This document shows, one piece after another, positions 33,321-42,300 of a DNA stretch of 64,000 nt; the stretch's first letter is position 1, and every line of letters starts with the position of its first letter. Source of the DNA: Streptomyces spiralis (GTDB lineage Bacteria > Actinomycetota > Actinomycetes > Streptomycetales > Streptomycetaceae). Made by a program: the position numbers and the translations under genes. The DNA is taken from NCBI RefSeq assembly GCF_014654675.1, contig NZ_BNBC01000004.1, positions 62,001 through 126,000 on the forward strand, given 5' to 3'. The notes beneath the pieces were generated by a model, which did not search any database, was not told where the DNA came from, and saw only the letters and a list, made by a program, of their open reading frames with translations.

Positions 33321-34082
33321 GTGGGGACCACGCAGCTGGAATCGGTGCCGGAGCCGAAGTACTGGCACCTCAAGACCGTGCTCAGTGAGGCACTGGACTC
33401 CGAGTTCTCGGTCGGTGAGATCCTGCCCAACGAGCGGGACCTGGCCGCCCGCTTCGGCGTCGCCCGGGCCACGCTCCGCCAGGCCCTGGAACAGCTGGAG
33501 CTCGAGGGCCGGCTGCAGCGCCGCCGCGGCGTCGGCACGACCGTCGCGCCGCCGCGCGTGGGCGTGGCCGTCGGCACCGAGGAACAGGCCTGGCCGGGCG
33601 CGGCCGGTGACGCGTGGCAGCCCGTGGACTGCGCGGAGGCGGTGCCGCCGGCGGCCGTCGCCGACGCCCTGGAGACCGGCCGCGACGAGCCCGTGCACAT
33701 CGTGCGCCGCTCCCGGATGAGCCACGGCCAGCCGGTCGCGGCCGAGCTGCTGTACATCCCCGCGTCGTCGGTGCCCGATCTGACCGCGATCGACGCGCCG
33801 TCCGGTCCGGCACGCGCGCGTGCCGTGCTGCGCGAGCTGCAGCACCTGGACCTGGAGGGCCAGGACCGCGCCGTCGAACTCGGCTCCGCCCGCGCGGACG
33901 ACGCCAAGGAGCTGGACAGGCTGCCCGGCGCGCCCGTCCTCGTCGTCACGTCGCGCTTCCTCGCCGGGGGCCGCACCGCCGCCCTCTCCGTGGCGACCTA
34001 CCGCGCCGACACCTGCCGGCTGACCTTCAAGGAGTCCGGCGGCGTGGAGATCGACCACGGCCCGGAGCGCCGCGCCTCGTGA
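33321..34082 (+). CDS. GntR/HutC-family regulator with UTRA domain
   Basis: 253 residues. The winged helix is at about 12-80 (LPNERDLAARFGVARATLRQ) and the UTRA effector domain at 95-245. UTRA regulators sense small molecules such as sugar phosphates or histidine derivatives. GGAGG precedes the GTG. An inverted repeat of DasR style overlaps its own promoter, so it is probably autoregulated. No transport or catabolic operon adjoins it; the convergent ROK regulator is a further sugar-type regulator. Confidence 0.88.
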   Translation: MGTTQLESVPEPKYWHLKTVLSEALDSEFSVGEILPNERDLAARFGVARATLRQALEQLELEGRLQRRRGVGTTVAPPRVGVAVGTEEQAWPGAAGDAWQPVDCAEAVPPAAVADALETGRDEPVHIVRRSRMSHGQPVAAELLYIPASSVPDLTAIDAPSGPARARAVLRELQHLDLEGQDRAVELGSARADDAKELDRLPGAPVLVVTSRFLAGGRTAALSVATYRADTCRLTFKESGGVEIDHGPERRAS

Positions 34083-34135
34083 CCACCGCCGGCTGAGAAC
34101 CGCCGCGCCGGGCGCCTTGGGGGCGGCGCTCGGCG

Positions 34136-34259
34136 GCGGGCCGTCATCGTGCCGGCTCACCGGCGGGCCGTCACCGCGCCCCAGCTCAGCAGCGGGCCGT
34201 CATCGTGCCGGCTCACCGGCGGGCCGTCACCGTCCCGGCTCAGCGGCGGCCGGTCACCG
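34136..34259. repeat. Five tandem 27-29 bp repeats
   Basis: The core GCGGGCCGTCAYCG recurs at 34136, 34163, 34192, 34219 and, diverged, 34246. A 41-bp block is identical at 34136-34176 and 34192-34232 (56-bp period). The array fills the gap between the converging GntR and ROK genes and its last copy lies in the ROK stop region. Confidence 0.8.
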
Positions 34260-35397
34260 TGCCCTCCACCGCGAACAACTGCTCCTCGACGTGGTCGAGG
34301 GCGAGCCGCAGGGCGCCCGTCGCCACGGCCGCCTCGCCGAGCATCGACAGGGTGACCTCCGGCGTCCGCAGGCAGTAGCGCGCCAGCTCGCGGCGCAGCG
34401 GCTCCAGGACGCCGTCCAGACCGGCCGCCCAGCCGCCGATGACCACCAGCTCCGGATCCAGCGCCAGCACCAGTGCCGCCACGTCGTGGACGAGCCGCTG
34501 GATGAAGCGGTCCACGGCCTCCAGGGCCCGCCGGTCGCCCTCGCGGGCCAGCGCGAACACGGCCGCCACCGCCTGCTCGTCCAGCGGGTGCAGGGGCTGG
34601 TCCGTGGTCGACAGCAGAGTCTCCGGGGTCTCCTCGCGGCCCAGCAGGTGCAGCGCGCCGATCTCACCTGCCCCCCCGCCGAACCCGCGGTGCAGCCGGC
34701 CGCCGATCAGCGAACCCGCGCCCGGGCTCAGCCCGGCCAGCACGAAGACCACGTCGTCGGACTCGGTGGCCGCGCCCTTCCAGTGCTCGGCGACCGCCGC
34801 CGCGTTGGCGTCGTTCTCGACCAGCACCGGGCACTTGAAGGAGCGGCTCAGTCGTTCGCCCAGGTGCAGCCCCGTCCACCCGGGCAGCGCGGTGCCCAGC
34901 CGTACGATGCCGCCCGCCTCGACGATCCCCGGCGTGCCGACCCCCACGGCCCGCAGGGAGCTGCGCGGGACACCGGCACGGCGCAGCAGCTCGGCGACCG
35001 CGGTGCGCAGCCGCTCCAGGCGCTCGTCCGCGTCGGCCGTCTCGTCCACGTCCTTCGCCTGGGCGCCGAGCACCCGGCCGTCCAGGTCGGACAGCAGCGC
35101 GGCGACCCGGTGGGCGCCGATCTCCAGGCCGAGCAGATGCCCGGCCTCGGCCCGGAACCGGAACCGCCGCGCGGGCCGTCCCTGACGCCGGGTGGCGCCC
35201 TCCTCGGCCGCCGTCTCGACGACCAGGCCCGCCCCGATGAGGTCCTCGACGACGCCCTCGACCGTCGGCCGGGACAGCCCGGTCACCCGGGTGATCTCCG
35301 TGAGCGTCGCGCAGTCCGTGGCGCGCAGCGCGTGCAGCACCACCGCGGAATTGATCCTTCGCAGCAGCGAGGGATCCCCGCCGGTAAGCCGCCCCAC
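34240..35397 (-). CDS. ROK-family transcriptional regulator
   Basis: 385 residues. An N-terminal winged helix (LTEITRVTGLSRPTVEGVVE) joins a ROK sugar-kinase-like domain with PCPVLVENDAN-like residues (VLVENDANAAAV) and GGGAGEIGA. The ROK zinc motif CGCGxxGC is absent, so a regulatory role, NagC/Mlc/XylR-like, is more likely than kinase activity. GTG at 35397 has GGGAGG upstream. Targets are unknown; no sugar operon is adjacent. Confidence 0.87.
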   Translation of the reverse strand: MGRLTGGDPSLLRRINSAVVLHALRATDCATLTEITRVTGLSRPTVEGVVEDLIGAGLVVETAAEEGATRRQGRPARRFRFRAEAGHLLGLEIGAHRVAALLSDLDGRVLGAQAKDVDETADADERLERLRTAVAELLRRAGVPRSSLRAVGVGTPGIVEAGGIVRLGTALPGWTGLHLGERLSRSFKCPVLVENDANAAAVAEHWKGAATESDDVVFVLAGLSPGAGSLIGGRLHRGFGGGAGEIGALHLLGREETPETLLSTTDQPLHPLDEQAVAAVFALAREGDRRALEAVDRFIQRLVHDVAALVLALDPELVVIGGWAAGLDGVLEPLRRELARYCLRTPEVTLSMLGEAAVATGALRLALDHVEEQLFAVEGTVTGRR

Positions 35398-35778
35398 CGT
35401 CCGTCCTCCCAGCTCGTGCGCGTGTTGGCCGGATCGTACTCGGCACGGCCCGGACCAGCGAGTGCCGGGACACCGGGCCGCCGATGCGGGCCTCGGCGCG
35501 CCTCGGCCGACGCCTGGCCTGCGGGGGTTCGCGCCGCCGCCGGGTCCCCGGTTCGCGGGGTCTCGGGCCGCGTGTTCGGGTCTGTGCTGGATCGGTCGAA
35601 GTCGCCGGGCCCGCGCGTGCGGGTGTGTGCTTTTTGGCCGGCAGGCCGCAGTCGTCTCGCTCCGCCCTTCTACGGGTGTCTGCCGTCCGCGGTCCCCGAG
35701 ACGCCTCCCTCAGGTGCCTGCACCACCCGGATTCTGACGCGCCGCCAATTGTCAGTGGCGGCCGGTTTACTGGGAGCC
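35398..35778. other. 381-bp intergenic region without a gene
   Basis: This stretch separates the ROK gene from the divergent small acidic gene. No reading frame with convincing codon use or a start was seen. It holds a GC-rich segment and, near the right end, CCGCCA-ATTGTCAG-TGGCGG (35742-35760), a possible operator whose centre contains a TTGTCA -35-like hexamer (35749-35754). No matching -10 at the right distance was found. Confidence 0.4.
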
Positions 35779-36222
35779 ATGGACATCGCGAAGGCTCTCG
35801 CCGTGATCGACCGGCTGCGTACCGGGGCGTTCCCCGCCGAGCCGGTCAGAACGGACGTCGGCACGGCCGGACCCGGCTACTCGATAGCCGAGTTGGAGAC
35901 GAGCGACGGCTTCTGGGAGGACGACGGCACCCTGCGGGAGGAGACGGAGGAGCAGTACGAGTACGACCGGGACGGGCTGGAAGAGCGGCTGACGGAGCGT
36001 TGGGGGCCGCCCCGGGAGATCAGCCTGTACAGCGTGCTCCACCGGACGGTGGAGGGGGAGGACCTGCCGGAGCCGTGGGCCTCGCTGAGCGGGCATGTGC
36101 CGAACGTCCGGCTCTGGAGGGAGCAGGAGACGGGCCGGTGGATGGCCCTCGGTGTCTCCCAGTGGGACAGGGAGCTGCCGTTCCAGCTGCTCGCGGTCGT
36201 CACCGACACGGACCCGCCATGA
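35779..36222 (+). CDS. Small acidic protein of unknown function
   Basis: 147 residues, strongly acidic in the middle (FWEDDGTLREETEEQYEYDR). There is no signal peptide or membrane helix. GGGAG stands in front of the ATG. I do not recognise the family. Its size, acidity and Trp/Tyr content (for example EQETGRWMALGVSQWDRELP) are like those of immunity or SMI1-like proteins, but no toxin gene is near and this is only a resemblance. Confidence 0.7.
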   Translation: MDIAKALAVIDRLRTGAFPAEPVRTDVGTAGPGYSIAELETSDGFWEDDGTLREETEEQYEYDRDGLEERLTERWGPPREISLYSVLHRTVEGEDLPEPWASLSGHVPNVRLWREQETGRWMALGVSQWDRELPFQLLAVVTDTDPP

Positions 36223-36266
36223 CCGCCCGGCCGGTCCAGGTGCGCCCCGGCCGGTCCTAGGCGGTC
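36221..36266. terminator. Inverted repeat between convergent genes
   Basis: GACCGCC (36221-36227) and GGCGGTC (36260-36266) enclose two copies of CCGGCCGG in the 34-bp gap between the small acidic gene and mug. A shared terminator is likely. Confidence 0.45.
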
Positions 36267-36805
36267 TCCGCCGCCACCCGCAGTCGTGCGAACTCCTCCG
36301 CCATCGTCTCCGCGGTCCAGTGCGCGTTCAGCCCGCTCGGATTGGGCAGGACCCACACCCGTGTGGCACCGATCGTCCGTTCCTGAGGCCCCACTTGGGC
36401 CTTGCGGTCGCCGAAGGCCGCCCGGTACGCGGTGACGCCGACCACGGCGAGCCACCGAGGCCGCAGCCGCGCCACCTTCAGGGCCAGCAGCCGTCCGCCC
36501 TCCCGGTACTCCTCTGCCGTCAGTTCGTCGGCGCGTGCCGTGGGCCGGGCCACCACGTTCGTGATGCCGAGCCCGTACGACAGCAGTTCGTCCTGTTCCG
36601 AGGGCTTCAGCCGCCTCGGCGTGAACCCCGACCGGTGCAGCACCGGCCAGAAGCGGTTCCCGGGCCGCGCGAAGTGATGGCCCGTCGCGGCCGTCATCAG
36701 ACCGGGATTGATGCCGCAGAACAGCACGCTCAGGCCGTCCGCGACCACGTCCGGCACCAGGCGGTCGCGGGCTGCCTCGAGGTCTGCCGGGGCGAAGCGG
36801 GTCAG
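36257..36805 (-). CDS. mug: Mismatch-specific uracil/thymine DNA glycosylase (Mug)
   Basis: 182 residues if started at CTG 36805. The Mug motif VLFCGINPGL leads into HHFARPGNRFWPVLHRSGF, and the second active-site segment is VWVLPNPSGLNAHW; both match the family. It removes U or T opposite G, and etheno-C. No ATG, GTG or TTG is available before residue 17. CTG at 36805 overlaps the purB stop as CTGA, the exact geometry of ATGA coupling, and gives the N-terminus LTRFAPADLEAARDRLVPD found in related proteins. GTG at 36757 is the alternative and would match the shorter E. coli form. Confidence 0.85.
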   Translation of the reverse strand: MTRFAPADLEAARDRLVPDVVADGLSVLFCGINPGLMTAATGHHFARPGNRFWPVLHRSGFTPRRLKPSEQDELLSYGLGITNVVARPTARADELTAEEYREGGRLLALKVARLRPRWLAVVGVTAYRAAFGDRKAQVGPQERTIGATRVWVLPNPSGLNAHWTAETMAEEFARLRVAAETA

Positions 36806-38244
36806 AGGATGGCTCCCGGGGTGTAGGCCGCGGCCTCCGGGTGCTGCTTGACGATCTCCTCGATGCGACCGACGACCGTGCCGACCTGGTCGGCGGCCGC
36901 GCCGGTGAAGGACAGCTTGTCGGCCATCAGGGCCTCCAGACGCGCGCGGTCGAGCGGGAGGCGGTCGTCCGCAGCGAGCTTGTCGAGCAGCTCGTTGCGC
37001 TCGGCGCCCTGCTCGCGCATCGCGAGCGCGGTGGCGACGGCATTCTCCTTGATCGCCTCGTGGGCGACCTCGCGGCCGACGCCGGCCCGCACGGCGCCCA
37101 TCAGCACCTTGGTCGTCGCCAGGAACGGCAGATAGCGGTCCAGCTCCCGGGCGATCACCGCGGGGAAGGCGCCGAACTCGTCGAGCACCGTCAGGAACGT
37201 CTCCAGCAGGCCGTCCAGCGCGAAGAACGCGTCCGGAAGGGCCACTCGGCGCACCACCGAGCAGGACACGTCGCCCTCGTTCCACTGGTCGCCCGCCAGT
37301 TCGCCGGTCATCGAGGCGTAGCCGCGCAGGATCACCATCAGGCCGTTGACGCGCTCACAGGACCGCGTGTTCATCTTGTGCGGCATCGCCGAGGAGCCGA
37401 CCTGGCCCGGCTTGAAGCCCTCGGTGACCAGCTCGTGCCCGGCCATCAGCCGGATCGTCTTGGCCAGCGAGGAGGGGGCCGCCGCCAGCTGCACCAGCGC
37501 GGTGACGACCTCGTAGTCCAGGGAGCGCGGGTAGACCTGGCCGACGGAGGTGAAGGCCTGCGAGAAGCCCAGGTGCCCCGCGATGCGCCCCTCAAGATCG
37601 GCGAGCTTGGCCGCGTCCCCGCCCAGCAGGTCCAGCATGTCCTGCGCGGTGCCGACCGGACCCTTGATGCCGCGCAGCGGGTAGCGGCCCAGCAGCTCCT
37701 CGACCCGTCCGTGCGCCACCAGCAGCTCGTCGGCCGCGGTGGCGAACCGCTTGCCGAGGGTGGTGGCCTGCGCGGCCACGTTGTGGGAGCGGCCGGCCAT
37801 GACCAGCTCGCCGTACTCCGCGGCCAGCTTGCCCAGGCGCGCCAGCACGGCCACCGTGCGGTCGCGCATCAGCTCCAGCGAGAGCCGGATCTGCAGCTGC
37901 TCGACGTTCTCCGTCAGGTCGCGGGAGGTCATGCCCTTGTGCACGTGCTCGTGCCCGGCGAGAGCGTTGAACTCCTCGATCCGCGCCTTCACGTCGTGCC
38001 GCGTGACCTTCTCGCGCTCGGCGATGGAGGCCAGGTCGACGGTGTCGAGGACGCGCTCGTAGTCGGCGATCGCCGCGTCCGGCACCTCGATCCCGAGGTC
38101 CTTCTGGGCGCGCAGCACGGCGAGCCAGAGCTGCCGCTCCAGCCTCACCTTCTGCTCGGGCGACCAGAGCGTGGCGAGCTCGGCGGAGGCGTAGCGTCCG
38201 GCGAGGACGTTCGGGATACGGGGCTTTGCGGGCGCAGCAGTCAC
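36802..38244 (-). CDS. purB: Adenylosuccinate lyase
   Basis: 480-residue lyase of the aspartase/fumarase superfamily. It cleaves SAICAR and adenylosuccinate in purine synthesis. The signature loop SSAMPHKMN is at residues 284-292. GTG 38244 is chosen because a TAGAAT hexamer lies 8 nt before it and no ribosome site is present. The stop overlaps the next gene (mug) by four bases. No other purine gene is adjacent. Confidence 0.95.
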   Translation of the reverse strand: MTAAPAKPRIPNVLAGRYASAELATLWSPEQKVRLERQLWLAVLRAQKDLGIEVPDAAIADYERVLDTVDLASIAEREKVTRHDVKARIEEFNALAGHEHVHKGMTSRDLTENVEQLQIRLSLELMRDRTVAVLARLGKLAAEYGELVMAGRSHNVAAQATTLGKRFATAADELLVAHGRVEELLGRYPLRGIKGPVGTAQDMLDLLGGDAAKLADLEGRIAGHLGFSQAFTSVGQVYPRSLDYEVVTALVQLAAAPSSLAKTIRLMAGHELVTEGFKPGQVGSSAMPHKMNTRSCERVNGLMVILRGYASMTGELAGDQWNEGDVSCSVVRRVALPDAFFALDGLLETFLTVLDEFGAFPAVIARELDRYLPFLATTKVLMGAVRAGVGREVAHEAIKENAVATALAMREQGAERNELLDKLAADDRLPLDRARLEALMADKLSFTGAAADQVGTVVGRIEEIVKQHPEAAAYTPGAIL

Positions 38245-38252
38245 GTGCACCG

Positions 38253-38258
38253 ATTCTA
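38253..38258 (-). promoter_or_regulatory. Candidate -10 hexamer TAGAAT for leaderless purB
   Basis: On the minus strand TAGAAT ends 8 nt before the GTG at 38244; no Shine-Dalgarno sequence is present. Confidence 0.45.
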
Positions 38259-38303
38259 CTGGCGATTCATGCAGGCCAGCGCCACGGGGGTGTTCGTCGG
38301 AAG

Positions 38304-39113
38304 CTACGAGAGCTCGGCTTCGGCCGCCGGTTGCCCCAGGCCGCCCACGTAGGGCACCAGCTCGGGCCGCTTCGGCGGGCGGCCGTCGCCGGAGGAGCGG
38401 CCGGTCAGGCGGCGGCCTATCCAGGGCAGCAGGTGCTGCCGGGCGAAGCGGGCGTCCGCGACCCGGCGGGTGATCCAGCCCGGCGGCGCGGTCGCGGGCA
38501 TCGGCGTGCGCCACTCGGGGTCCTCGGGCTCGTAGCCGAGCGTCTGCCAGACGGCCTCCGCGACCCGGCGGTGACCCTCGGCCGTCAGGTGCAGACGGTC
38601 CACGTCCCACAGCCGCGGGTCGCCCAGCGAGGGCGCGCCGTACAGGTCGACAACCACGGCCCCGTGCTTCTCGGCGAGCTCGTCGATGCAGGCGTACAGC
38701 GCCTCCATGCGCGGCCGGAAGCGCTCCAGGACCGGTCCCTGCCGGCCGGGGCTGCGCATGAGCACCAGCTGCCCGCACGACGGCGCCAGCCGTTCCACCG
38801 CCTCCGTCAGCAGGCCGCGCACCCTGTCCATGTCGCACTTGGGACGCAGGGTGTCGTTGAGCCCGCCCACCAGCGTCACCACGTCGGCCCGCATGGCCGC
38901 CGCGACCTCGATCTGCTCGTCGACGATCTGCCCGATGAGCTTTCCGCGCACGGCGAGGTTGGCGTACCGGAAGCCGGGCGTGCGGGCGGCCATCCGTGCC
39001 GCCAGGAGGTCGGCCCAGCCCCGGTAGGAGCCGTCGGGCAGCAGGTCCGACATGCCCTCGGTGAACGAGTCGCCGACGGCGACCAGGCTGGTGTGTGTGG
39101 GATTCGTCTGCAT
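38304..39113 (-). CDS. SGNH/GDSL-type esterase or lipase
   Basis: 269 residues. Block I is VAVGDSFTEG (nucleophile Ser), block III GGLND and block V DRLHLTAEGH with the Asp-His pair, so the SGNH set is complete. There is no signal peptide, hence it is intracellular. The C-terminal 70 residues are basic and Pro-rich, beyond the hydrolase core. The ATG at 39113 has no strong ribosome site. The ester substrate is unknown. Confidence 0.88.
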   Translation of the reverse strand: MQTNPTHTSLVAVGDSFTEGMSDLLPDGSYRGWADLLAARMAARTPGFRYANLAVRGKLIGQIVDEQIEVAAAMRADVVTLVGGLNDTLRPKCDMDRVRGLLTEAVERLAPSCGQLVLMRSPGRQGPVLERFRPRMEALYACIDELAEKHGAVVVDLYGAPSLGDPRLWDVDRLHLTAEGHRRVAEAVWQTLGYEPEDPEWRTPMPATAPPGWITRRVADARFARQHLLPWIGRRLTGRSSGDGRPPKRPELVPYVGGLGQPAAEAELS

Positions 39114-39235
39114 GGCGTGAGGGATCGTATCCCGTGGCCCCGCACGCATACCAAGCGGTCGGTTCGACTGCGGGCCGGCCCCGCGCCCCGCGGCACTCCG
39201 GGTCGTCCCGCACAGGGCCGACCGAACCGCTTCCC

Positions 39236-40249
39236 TCACACCGGCTGGCCGAACAGCTCCCGCAGCACGTCCTCCATCGTCACCAGGCCCCCCAGCCGTC
39301 CGTCCGCGCCCAGCACGGCCGCCAGATGCGTACGGCTGCCCCGCATCGCGGTGAGCACGTCGTCCAGCGGCGTCCCCTCCCGGACCCGGGCGATGGGACG
39401 CATGTCCCGCAGCCGGAACGGCTCGGTGCTCGGCGAGGCGTCCAGCGCGTCCTTGACGTGCAGATAGCCGATGATCCGGCGCTGCTCGTCGACCACCGGG
39501 AAGCGCGAGAACCCGGACTCGGCCGACAGCCGCTCCAGCTGCTCCGGGGTGACCCCGAGGCGCGCGTAGACGACCCGCTCCAGCGGGAGCACCACGTCGC
39601 GCACGGGCCGGCTGCCGAGCTCCAGGGCGTCGTGCAGCCGCTCCTGCGCACGGTCGTCGATGAGGCCGGCCTGGCTGGCGTCCTTGACGATCTCGGCCAG
39701 CTCCCGGTCCGTGAAGGTCGCCGAGACCTCGTTCTTGGCCTCCACCCGCAACAGCTTGAGCAGGGCGTTCGCGAACGTGTTCACCGTGAAGATCACCGGG
39801 CGCAGCGCGCGGGACAGCGCGACCAGCGGCGGGCCGAGCAGCAGCGCGCTGCGTACCGGCTCGGCGAGGGCGACGTTCTTCGGCACCATCTCGCCCAGCA
39901 GCATGTGCAGATACGTCGCCAGTGCCAGCGCGATCACGAACGACACCGCGTGCCCCGCGCTCACCGGCACGCCCACCGCGTGGAACACCGGCTCCAGCAG
40001 ATGCGCGATCGCGGGCTCGGCGACCACACCGAGGACCAGCGTGCACAGGGTGATGCCGAGCTGTGCCGCCGCGAGCAGCGCGGACACGTGCTCCAGGCCC
40101 CACAGCACGCTCTTCGCCCGCCGGTCGCCCGCCTCGGCGTACGGTTCGACCTGGCTGCGGCGCACCGAGATCAGCGCGAACTCGGCCCCCACGAAGAAGG
40201 CGTTGACGACCAGGGTCGCCAGACCGATCAGAATCTGTACGGCGGTCAC
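39236..40249 (-). CDS. CorC/HlyC-type membrane protein with CBS domains
   Basis: 337 residues. An N-terminal DUF21/CNNM membrane domain with three or four helices (ILIGLATLVVNAFFVGAEFA) is followed by a CBS pair (RDVVLPLERVVYARLG, GTPLDDVLTAM). The CorC_HlyC C-terminal domain present in its neighbour is missing. Such proteins are linked to magnesium or cobalt efflux. GTG at 40249 overlaps the upstream stop (GTGA), so the two paralogues are coupled. Confidence 0.88.
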   Translation of the reverse strand: MTAVQILIGLATLVVNAFFVGAEFALISVRRSQVEPYAEAGDRRAKSVLWGLEHVSALLAAAQLGITLCTLVLGVVAEPAIAHLLEPVFHAVGVPVSAGHAVSFVIALALATYLHMLLGEMVPKNVALAEPVRSALLLGPPLVALSRALRPVIFTVNTFANALLKLLRVEAKNEVSATFTDRELAEIVKDASQAGLIDDRAQERLHDALELGSRPVRDVVLPLERVVYARLGVTPEQLERLSAESGFSRFPVVDEQRRIIGYLHVKDALDASPSTEPFRLRDMRPIARVREGTPLDDVLTAMRGSRTHLAAVLGADGRLGGLVTMEDVLRELFGQPV

Positions 40250-41616
40250 CGGCCGGCCCTCTTTCCGTCGCTCAGGTGGTGGTCGTGCCGCAGGGGCGGC
40301 CCGGTCTCGTCGTTCAGGGGCGCGTGCAGCAGCACGCGGGCGGCGCGGCGTCCGCTCGCGTCCACCACCTCCAGCCGCCAGCCGGCGACGTGCAGCACGT
40401 CGCCGTTCTCCGGGATCCGGCCCAGCTCGGCGGCGACCAGGCCGGCGAGCGTCTCGTACGGGCCGTCCGGGACGCGCAGTCCGACGCGCGCCAGCTGGTC
40501 GATGCGGGCGGAGCCGTCGGCCGAGTACAGGCCGCGGCCGTCGGCGTCGGCGCCCGCCGGGGCGAGGTCGGGCGTCTCGTGTGGGTCGTGCTCGTCGCGG
40601 ACCTCGCCGACGACCTCCTCGACGATGTCCTCCAGCGTGGCCACGCCGGCCGTGCCCCCGTACTCGTCGATGACGACCGCCATCGTGCGCCTGCCCGAGA
40701 GCCGGTCGAGGAGCCGGTCGACGGTCAGCGACTCGGGGACGAACATCGGCTCGCGCATGATCTCCGAGACCTTCAGGCGCATCCGCCGATGGGCGGGCAC
40801 GGCCAGTACGTCCTTGACGTGGGCGGTGCCCACCACCGCGTCGAGGCTGCCGCGGTAGACCGGGAAGCGGGACAGCCCGGTCGCCCGCGTCACGTTGGCC
40901 ACGTCCTCGCAGGTGGCCTGCGCGTCCAGGGCGACGACCTGGACGCGTGGCGTCATCACGTTCTCCGCGGTCAGGTCGGCGAGGTTGAGCGTGCGCACGA
41001 ACAGCTCGGCCGTGTCGGGCTCCAGGGCGCCCTGTTTGGCGGAGTGCCGGGCCAGCGCCGCCAGCTCCTGGGGGCCGCGCGCGGAGGCGAGCTCCTCGGC
41101 GGGCTCCACACCGAGCCGGCGCACCACACGGTTCGCCGTGTTGTTGAGATGGGTGATGAAGGGGCGGAAGGCGGCGCTGAACCAGCGCTGCGGGGTGCCC
41201 ACCCGCCGGGCCACCGCCAGCGGCGAGGAGATCGCCCAGTTCTTTGGCACCAGCTCGCCGACCACCATCAGGAAGACCGTCGACAGCGCCGTGCCCAGCA
41301 CCAGCGCCAGCGAGGTCGCCGTGGACCTCGATATCCCCAGCTTCTGGAGCGGTCCCGCGATGAGCTCGGCGATCGAGGGCTCGGCGAGCATGCCGACCAC
41401 CAGGTTGGTGACGGTGATGCCGAGCTGGGCCCCGGAGAGCTGGAACGTCAGGTTCCGAACGGCCTTGAGGGCACCGGGGGCGCCCCGCTCACCGCGCTCG
41501 GCCGCCCGCTCCAGGGCATTGCGCTCGACGGTGGTCAGCGAGAACTCGGCGGCCACGAAGGCACCGCAGGCCACGCACAGCAGCACCGACACGAGCAGGA
41601 GGAGCACTTCGGTCAT
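40246..41616 (-). CDS. CorC/HlyC-type membrane protein with CBS and transporter-associated domains
   Basis: 456 residues. DUF21 membrane domain (about 1-190), CBS pair (about 205-330; MTPRVQVVALDAQATCEDVA) and the C-terminal CorC_HlyC domain (LAGLVAAELGRIPENGDVL, then WRLEVVDASGRR). The motif VVIDEYGGTAGVATLEDIVE is the family's best marker. Proteins of this group take part in Mg/Co export or homeostasis. A GGGGGTG ribosome site precedes the ATG. It leads a two-gene operon with its shorter paralogue. Confidence 0.9.
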   Translation of the reverse strand: MTEVLLLLVSVLLCVACGAFVAAEFSLTTVERNALERAAERGERGAPGALKAVRNLTFQLSGAQLGITVTNLVVGMLAEPSIAELIAGPLQKLGISRSTATSLALVLGTALSTVFLMVVGELVPKNWAISSPLAVARRVGTPQRWFSAAFRPFITHLNNTANRVVRRLGVEPAEELASARGPQELAALARHSAKQGALEPDTAELFVRTLNLADLTAENVMTPRVQVVALDAQATCEDVANVTRATGLSRFPVYRGSLDAVVGTAHVKDVLAVPAHRRMRLKVSEIMREPMFVPESLTVDRLLDRLSGRRTMAVVIDEYGGTAGVATLEDIVEEVVGEVRDEHDPHETPDLAPAGADADGRGLYSADGSARIDQLARVGLRVPDGPYETLAGLVAAELGRIPENGDVLHVAGWRLEVVDASGRRAARVLLHAPLNDETGPPLRHDHHLSDGKRAGR

Positions 41617-41775
41617 CGGGTCACCCCCTTCTCATCCTCGGGCAGGACCAGGGGGATCGCGCGGCGGTGGGGCCGCGTACTGGGAGGCTCGCCCATGGGC
41701 GGACGCTCACAACCTTTCATAGAGGACCGAGTGCTCCTCCAAGGGTAAAGGATGAGCAAAGAAGCCTTGGACGTC

Positions 41776-42201
41776 TCACTCCGTCAGCGGCTTCACCCAG
41801 CGCCGCCAGTGCTCCTCGGGTGCGTAGCCCGCCGCACGCCAGGCGTGGTGCGCGGTCTCGTTGCCGGTCAGCACCATCGCGTCGCCGCGCCGCCCGCCGA
41901 GCCGTACGAACCGCTCCTCGGCGGCGGCCAGCAGGGCCGAGCCGATGCCCTGCCGCCGTCGGCCGGGGTGCACCGCGAGCCGGTACAGATGGCAGCGCCA
42001 GCCGTCGAAGCCCGCGATCACCGTGCCGACCAGCTCGCCGTCCCGCTCGGCCAGCAGCAGCGCCTCGGGGTCCCGCGCGACCAGCCGCTCCACCCCGTCC
42101 CGGTCGTCGCTGATGCTGGAGCCCTTCGCGGCCGCCTTCCAGAAAGCGAGCACGGCATCGAGGTCGTCGGGCGCCGCGGCCCGTATCCGCAGATCACTCA
42201 T
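41776..42201 (-). CDS. GNAT acetyltransferase
   Basis: 141-residue single-domain N-acetyltransferase. LYRLAVHPGRRRQGIGSALL holds the acetyl-CoA P-loop R/QxxGxG/A, and GNETAHHAWRAAGYAP is the usual C-terminal block. The acceptor is not predictable. The closest resemblance is to small RimI-like or aminoglycoside-type enzymes, without support for either. Confidence 0.88.
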   Translation of the reverse strand: MSDLRIRAAAPDDLDAVLAFWKAAAKGSSISDDRDGVERLVARDPEALLLAERDGELVGTVIAGFDGWRCHLYRLAVHPGRRRQGIGSALLAAAEERFVRLGGRRGDAMVLTGNETAHHAWRAAGYAPEEHWRRWVKPLTE

Positions 42202-42258
42202 GGGCCGATCCCATCACCTGCCGATGTGCGCGCCGCGGAATTCCGCCATCCGGACACC

Positions 42259-42274
42259 TGCGCGCCGGCGCGCA
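42259..42274. other. 16-bp perfect GC palindrome
   Basis: TGCGCGCCGGCGCGCA lies in the 99-bp gap between the LLM oxidoreductase and GNAT genes, both read leftward. It may act as a terminator for the first. Confidence 0.4.
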
Positions 42275-42300
42275 CCCATGCACCTGCACGCGCCATGCTC

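Noticed and set aside
34136..34259. Repeat array as a CRISPR
   Set aside because: The repeats are contiguous with no unique spacers and no cas genes are near.
34117..35778. Long frame running into the small acidic gene from upstream
   Set aside because: It passes through the tandem repeats and the antisense of the ROK gene. The true start has a good ribosome site at 35779.
35779..36222. Small acidic gene as an immunity protein
   Set aside because: Only size and acidity suggest it. No toxin, secretion gene or recognised immunity motif is near, so it stays unnamed.
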